DNA of 64,000 nucleotides from Chrysoporthe austroafricana (taxonomy: Eukaryota; Ascomycota; Sordariomycetes; Diaporthales; Cryphonectriaceae). Where the stretch lies: NCBI GenBank assembly GCA_001051155.2, contig JYIP02000003.1, forward strand, positions 5,547,928-5,611,927, in the 5' to 3' direction. Shown piece after piece: positions 59,739-64,000 of this stretch (position 1 is the stretch's first letter; each line of letters starts with the position of its first letter). The translations under genes and the position numbers were made by a program. Below the pieces are notes generated by a model. That model did not search any database, had not been told where the DNA came from, and saw only the letters and a program-made list of their open reading frames with translations.

Positions 59739-61700
59739 ATTTATTAAATTAAACTTTCTTTTATAATTTTTTTATAATTGCTATATCGGAAACTGAATTT
59801 TTTTATAATTTTATAAATTATATTTTTTCGTAATATTTCGCGCTATATTAACTTATTGCTAATTGCTAATTGCTTGAAAATTTAATTTGTTTTTAATTTG
59901 TATTTATAAGTTTAAAATATTTATAATTTTTCTTTATATTTTAATAAGTTTTTTTATTTCGAAAATACGTATAAGCTTATTTAAATGCATTTATCTTATA
60001 TTATTTTCAATAATTAAATCTTTCTTTGCGCTTTTAATTGCAATTATTTTAATAAATATAGCTTATTTTTATAAAATTTAATTAATAATTTAATCGATTT
60101 AAAAGTTATATTTTTTAAATTAAAGTATTTTTAAAATTAACTTATATTATATCGTATTTATAATATTAAAAGCAATATTCGTTATAAAGCTTTATATTAA
60201 AATAAGTAAATAATTAGTTTTTATATTAATTATATTTAAATTATATGCAATTGCTTTTCTTTTTATAATATTAAGTTTATAAAAATTCTTTTTTTATATT
60301 TAAGAAATTTATTTTTTATTAATAATTTCTATTAAAATAAAATTTCTTTATACGTTATTATTTAATAATATGCCGTATTTTTACCCGCTAATATATATAT
60401 TTAAAATAATATATTTCTTATTTTTCTTAATAATAATATATAAAAATTTTATAATTCTAATTGGCTATTATTTTTTTATAAGCGATTTTTCCTTTTTAAA
60501 GTATTTTAAGCTTTTTTTGCTATTTGCTTTATTAGCTTTGTTGTTTAGCTTTAATTATATTGCTTTGCTTTTTCGAATTTCTATAATTTATATTATTTTT
60601 TAACTTTATTTTATATATAAATAAAATATATTATTATATAGCATTATTCTTATATTGTTTTTCTTTAAATATACTTTTAAAAATAATTATTAAATAGCTT
60701 AATATAAGCATTATTATTCTTATAATGCAAAACTTTCTTATATTTTCTTCGAAATTTTATAATAAGCTAAATTAATTAATTTTATTCTTTTAATAAAAAC
60801 TAATTATATTTAATTTTCTCGCCAAAATATATTTAATAATTATAATAAATATAATATATTCAAGTAAGTTTATAATAATAAAAATATAAATAATTAATTT
60901 ACTTATTTTATTAAAGTTTATATTTATTATTTTAAAATAAAATATTTAACTTTTATATACTTAATTATTTAATTGCAATATTTTAAATAATTTTATTTTG
61001 CATATTAAATAATTAATTTTTCCGTTTTAATAATAAGTTTATTTTCAAATATTTAAGTTAATAAGTTATTCAATTGCTTATTTAGCAATTCTATTTTTTC
61101 GGATATAGCATTAAATATTAATGCTTTTATTCATTAAATATTAAGCTTTTCTTTTACTGCTTTTTCTTATTATTTTTCGAAGTAAATATTTAAAGAAAAT
61201 TTTTTTAAATCTTTTTCTTTCCAATTAAACTAATCGCTTAAACAATTTGATTTGCTATTATTTATAGCCGTATTATAAAGAAAGCTTTTTTTTCTTATAA
61301 TAAGCTGCTATTATTTATTAAGCTTATATAAGAATTATTTTAAGCTTTTCTTTTCCGAAAAGTATAATAAGCAATAATCTTAATAATAAGTTATTTAATT
61401 TATATTATTATAATTAGAGTTTATTGCTTATTCCGGTAAAATATTTCTATTTAGTTAATTAAATTTCTATTATTAAGCAATATTAACTTATTTTTCCGAA
61501 ATTAGCTTTTATTTTTGCTTTTTTTTTTCTTAATAGCAATTGCAAGCAATATAGCCTTTTTTGCTGCAATTATAATAAGTAATTTTTTTGCATTATTCTC
61601 GTATAAAAGTATTTAATTTTATAAGTTTAATATATATAATACTTAAATAAGCTATATTATTTAATTTTTTATATTAAAACTTGCATTTTTTAAAGTTTAA
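59739..61700. other. AT-rich RIP-like DNA, no gene
   Basis: Two open stretches (59887-60081, 60370-60603) encode only I/F/L/Y-rich sequence, as expected from base composition. No feature recognised. Confidence 0.5.
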
Positions 61701-61704
61701 TTAA

Positions 61705-62650
61705 TATTATAAATATTATAAATTAATATATAAGAATTAAAATACGGCGTTAAAGCTATTCAAAATAACTTATTCAGTATAAAAATTTTCAACCTTAATA
61801 GCAAAATTATATAAATGCTTATATAAGCAAAGATTAAAGTTATAAGTAATTATTTAAATTATTAAGTAAATAAAGTAATTTTAATTAAAGGGCTAAATAT
61901 ATAAAACTCGAATATTTATTAAATAAATTAAAATAGCTTTATAATTGTTAATTTAAATATTATTTCAACTATAAGTAATAGCTTTATAACTTATAAACTT
62001 TTTGCACTTATAAACTTAATTCGTTTCCTTATTAAAAGCTATATTTAATATTATTTTTATTAATATAAATCTTTTTAACTTTATAGTATTTTCAAATTGC
62101 TATAGCATTTATAATATTTTAATAACTCTTATTTAAGAATAGTTTAATATATATTTTTTAAGTAATAAAGAAATATAATAGCTTTTTAAATACTTATTTT
62201 TTTAATTAATAGCAATAATAATTTTAAATTTATAGAAATTATAAAAGCTTTCTAAAAATGTATTTAGCAACTTGAAATAATAGCTAGCATTAAAGTTTAT
62301 AAAATAAATAAACTTACTTCTTATAAAAGAAATAAAAGAATATTTTAATCTTTTATTATTTAATATAAGGTTTATTTTATATATAATTATATTTAGTTTT
62401 TAATAAAAGAAAACAAGATTATTTTTATAAATACTTGCTTGGAAAGCAATACTTTAGTATAATACGAATTAGCATTTCGCAATTATTTTAATAATTAAGT
62501 TTATTTTAAAAATTGAAAATATAAAATTAAAAAAATCTTTAACTCTTTTAGCAATTTCGAAAAAGCTATTAAAGAAGTTTTTAACAATTCAAATAAAAAA
62601 TAAATAGCAAAATAATAATTAATTAGTTTATAATAAATATAATTAAGTTT
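61705..62650 (+). mobile_element. Degraded LTR plus gag-side fragment of family A
   Basis: The LTR (start approximate, end 62116 in gcatttataata) aligns with the LTR 3' part at 42850-42934. The following 500 bp align with the start of family A internal DNA (e.g. tatttagcaacttgaaa at about 62260 against ctagcaacttgaaaaa at about 43102). It is very strongly RIP-mutated; the 3' part of the element is not seen. Confidence 0.6.
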
Positions 62651-63299
62651 AGCTTATTTTGTTAAATTTAAGCAAATTTATATATATTTTAATTATAATA
62701 ATAAATTTATAATATTTTAATTTTATTAAAAGCTTAAAGAAAGAATAAAAAATAAGCTTTTTAAAATTAATAAACTTAATAACTTTTTAGAATTTATAGC
62801 AATAGCCGTATGCATTAATAATAAATTCTTTAAAAGATTTTAAGAAAAGCATTATAAAGAAAAAAGTTAGCTATAAGTATTATAACTTATTGCTAATAGC
62901 AAATAATTATATCGCTTCAATTCGATTTCTTATCTATCCAATATAATCTATAATATATCTAAATATAAGAATTGTATAACGTTTAAGAGGATTGCAATTG
63001 CAAACCTTAAGTTTTTACTTAGAAAATTAATAGGGCAAACTTTACTTTTTGAAATAATTAATCAAAACGAAACGGGTTTTATATTAGTTTTAATTAGGAA
63101 TTCTAATTAAGTAACTAATAAATTAAAGAACTTTCTATATTACCTTTAACCCGTTTGCATTTCTGATTAGAAAATAGATTAATAAGATAAATAAGAGAAA
63201 AAGTTAAAACTTGCTATTCTTTCAAATTCTTTTTTCCGTATATTATAAATATTTATTTCGAATATAGCTAATCAAATTTATTTATTCTTTTTTCATTTT
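62651..63299. other. AT-rich DNA, unassigned
   Basis: Probably further degraded repeat. No gene or clear element end. Confidence 0.4.
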
Positions 63300-64000
63300 T
63301 AATTATATATTATAATATAAATAAATAAAGCAAATAGCAAATAAAATAAATAATAAATAAAATAAGTAATAAATAATAAATAATAAGTAAAAGAAATAAT
63401 AAATAAAGTAAAAAGTAAATAAAATAAGTAATAAGCAAAATAAATAGAAAATAATAAATAAAATAAATAATAAGCAAAGCAAATATTAAATAAAATAAAT
63501 AATAAATAAAGCAAATAATAAGCAAAGCAAATAGCGAGCAAAATAAGCAAGAAATAAAATAAATAGTAAGCAAAATAAATAATAAGCAAAATAAATAATA
63601 AATAATAAATAAAATTAATAATAAGCAAAATAAGTAAAATATAAAATAAATAGCAAATAAAATATATAATAAGCAAAATAAGCAATAAATAGCAAATAAT
63701 AAAGAAAATAAACAATAAGCAAAATAAATAATAAATAATAAATAATACGCATTAAATAATAAGGAATAAAAAGTAAGCAAAGCAAATAGCAAGCGATAAA
63801 TAATAAATAAAAAATAAGAAATAAAATAAATAGCAAACAAAATAAACAAAAAGCAATACAAATAATAAGGAAAATAAATAATAAGCAAAGCAAGTAATAA
63901 GCAAAATAAATAGCAAAAAAGCAAATAATAAGCAAAGCAAGAAATAAATAAAGCAAGCAATAAATAATAAATAATAAATAGCAAATAGCAAGCAAAATAA
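63300..64000. repeat. Low-complexity (aaataaataagcaaa)-type imperfect repeat
   Basis: 700 bp to the window end composed of aaataa, taataag and gcaaa words in irregular order. On the minus strand several frames stay open and would encode only L/I/Y/F/A, a by-product of the words rather than a protein. Confidence 0.8.

Noticed and set aside
63299..63995. Several overlapping minus-strand ORFs rich in L, I, Y and F that look like membrane proteins
   Set aside because: They arise from low-complexity AT-rich words in all three frames and have no domain pattern.
1..64000. Search for a Starship captain (DUF3435 tyrosine recombinase) that could mobilise the island
   Set aside because: No protein with the expected recombinase features is visible; the degraded stretch at 9662-11150 was considered but does not match convincingly.

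Overview
The window is nuclear DNA of a filamentous ascomycete (Pezizomycotina, most likely a Sordariomycete). The genes have short 60-105 bp GT-AG introns, two encode Zn2Cys6 regulators, and the flanks are long AT-rich tracts full of LTR retrotransposons. Those elements show the signature of repeat-induced point mutation (RIP): C-to-T and G-to-A changes, CAA/CAG codons turned to TAA/TAG, CpA nearly gone. The species cannot be named from the sequence.

Layout. (1) 1-12990: RIP-degraded Gypsy elements. A family B copy (1-8553, plus strand, 5' end outside the window) is followed by the 3' end of a family A-like element (8554-9661), an unassigned degraded stretch, and a third Gypsy 3' end (11151-12990) that carries a nested solo LTR (11810-12244). 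(2) 12991 to about 37600: a GC-rich, unmutated gene island. (3) About 37600-64000: AT-rich again. A full-length family B copy lies on the minus strand (42184-58205, TSD tataa). It is interrupted by a complete family A Gypsy element (42466-47971, TSD atata). A fresh-looking solo LTR (59220-59733, TSD ttatt), a further degraded LTR plus gag fragment (about 61705-62650) and a low-complexity repeat (63300-64000) follow.

The island reads as an amine/amide utilisation cluster. In order it holds a phytanoyl-CoA-dioxygenase-like oxygenase (-), a maltose-acetyltransferase-like hexapeptide acetyltransferase (+), a Zn2Cys6 regulator (+), a short-chain dehydrogenase (-), a copper amine oxidase (+), a second Zn2Cys6 regulator (-), an amidase-signature hydrolase (+), a RidA/YjgF imine deaminase (-), a flavin monoamine oxidase of the MAO-N type (+) and a GABA/amino-acid permease (+). 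Four pairs are head to head and share one promoter region each. A plausible scheme, which is inference, is uptake by the permease, release of an amine by the amidase, oxidation by two unrelated amine oxidases, hydrolysis of reactive imines by RidA, and processing of the aldehyde or alcohol by the dehydrogenase. I see no PKS, NRPS, terpene cyclase or Starship captain recombinase, so this looks catabolic rather than biosynthetic.

The less expected signals are in the transposons. The LTRs of the family A group carry 34-bp tandem units whose sequence differs between elements but whose period and dyad symmetry are kept. They also have an inverted repeat around the TATA box and an antisense ORF next to the 3' LTR. 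Family B carries a long extra sense ORF between pol and the 3' LTR. Exon boundaries were placed by hand from splice signals and reading frames. AT-rich features are placed by pairwise comparison inside the window.
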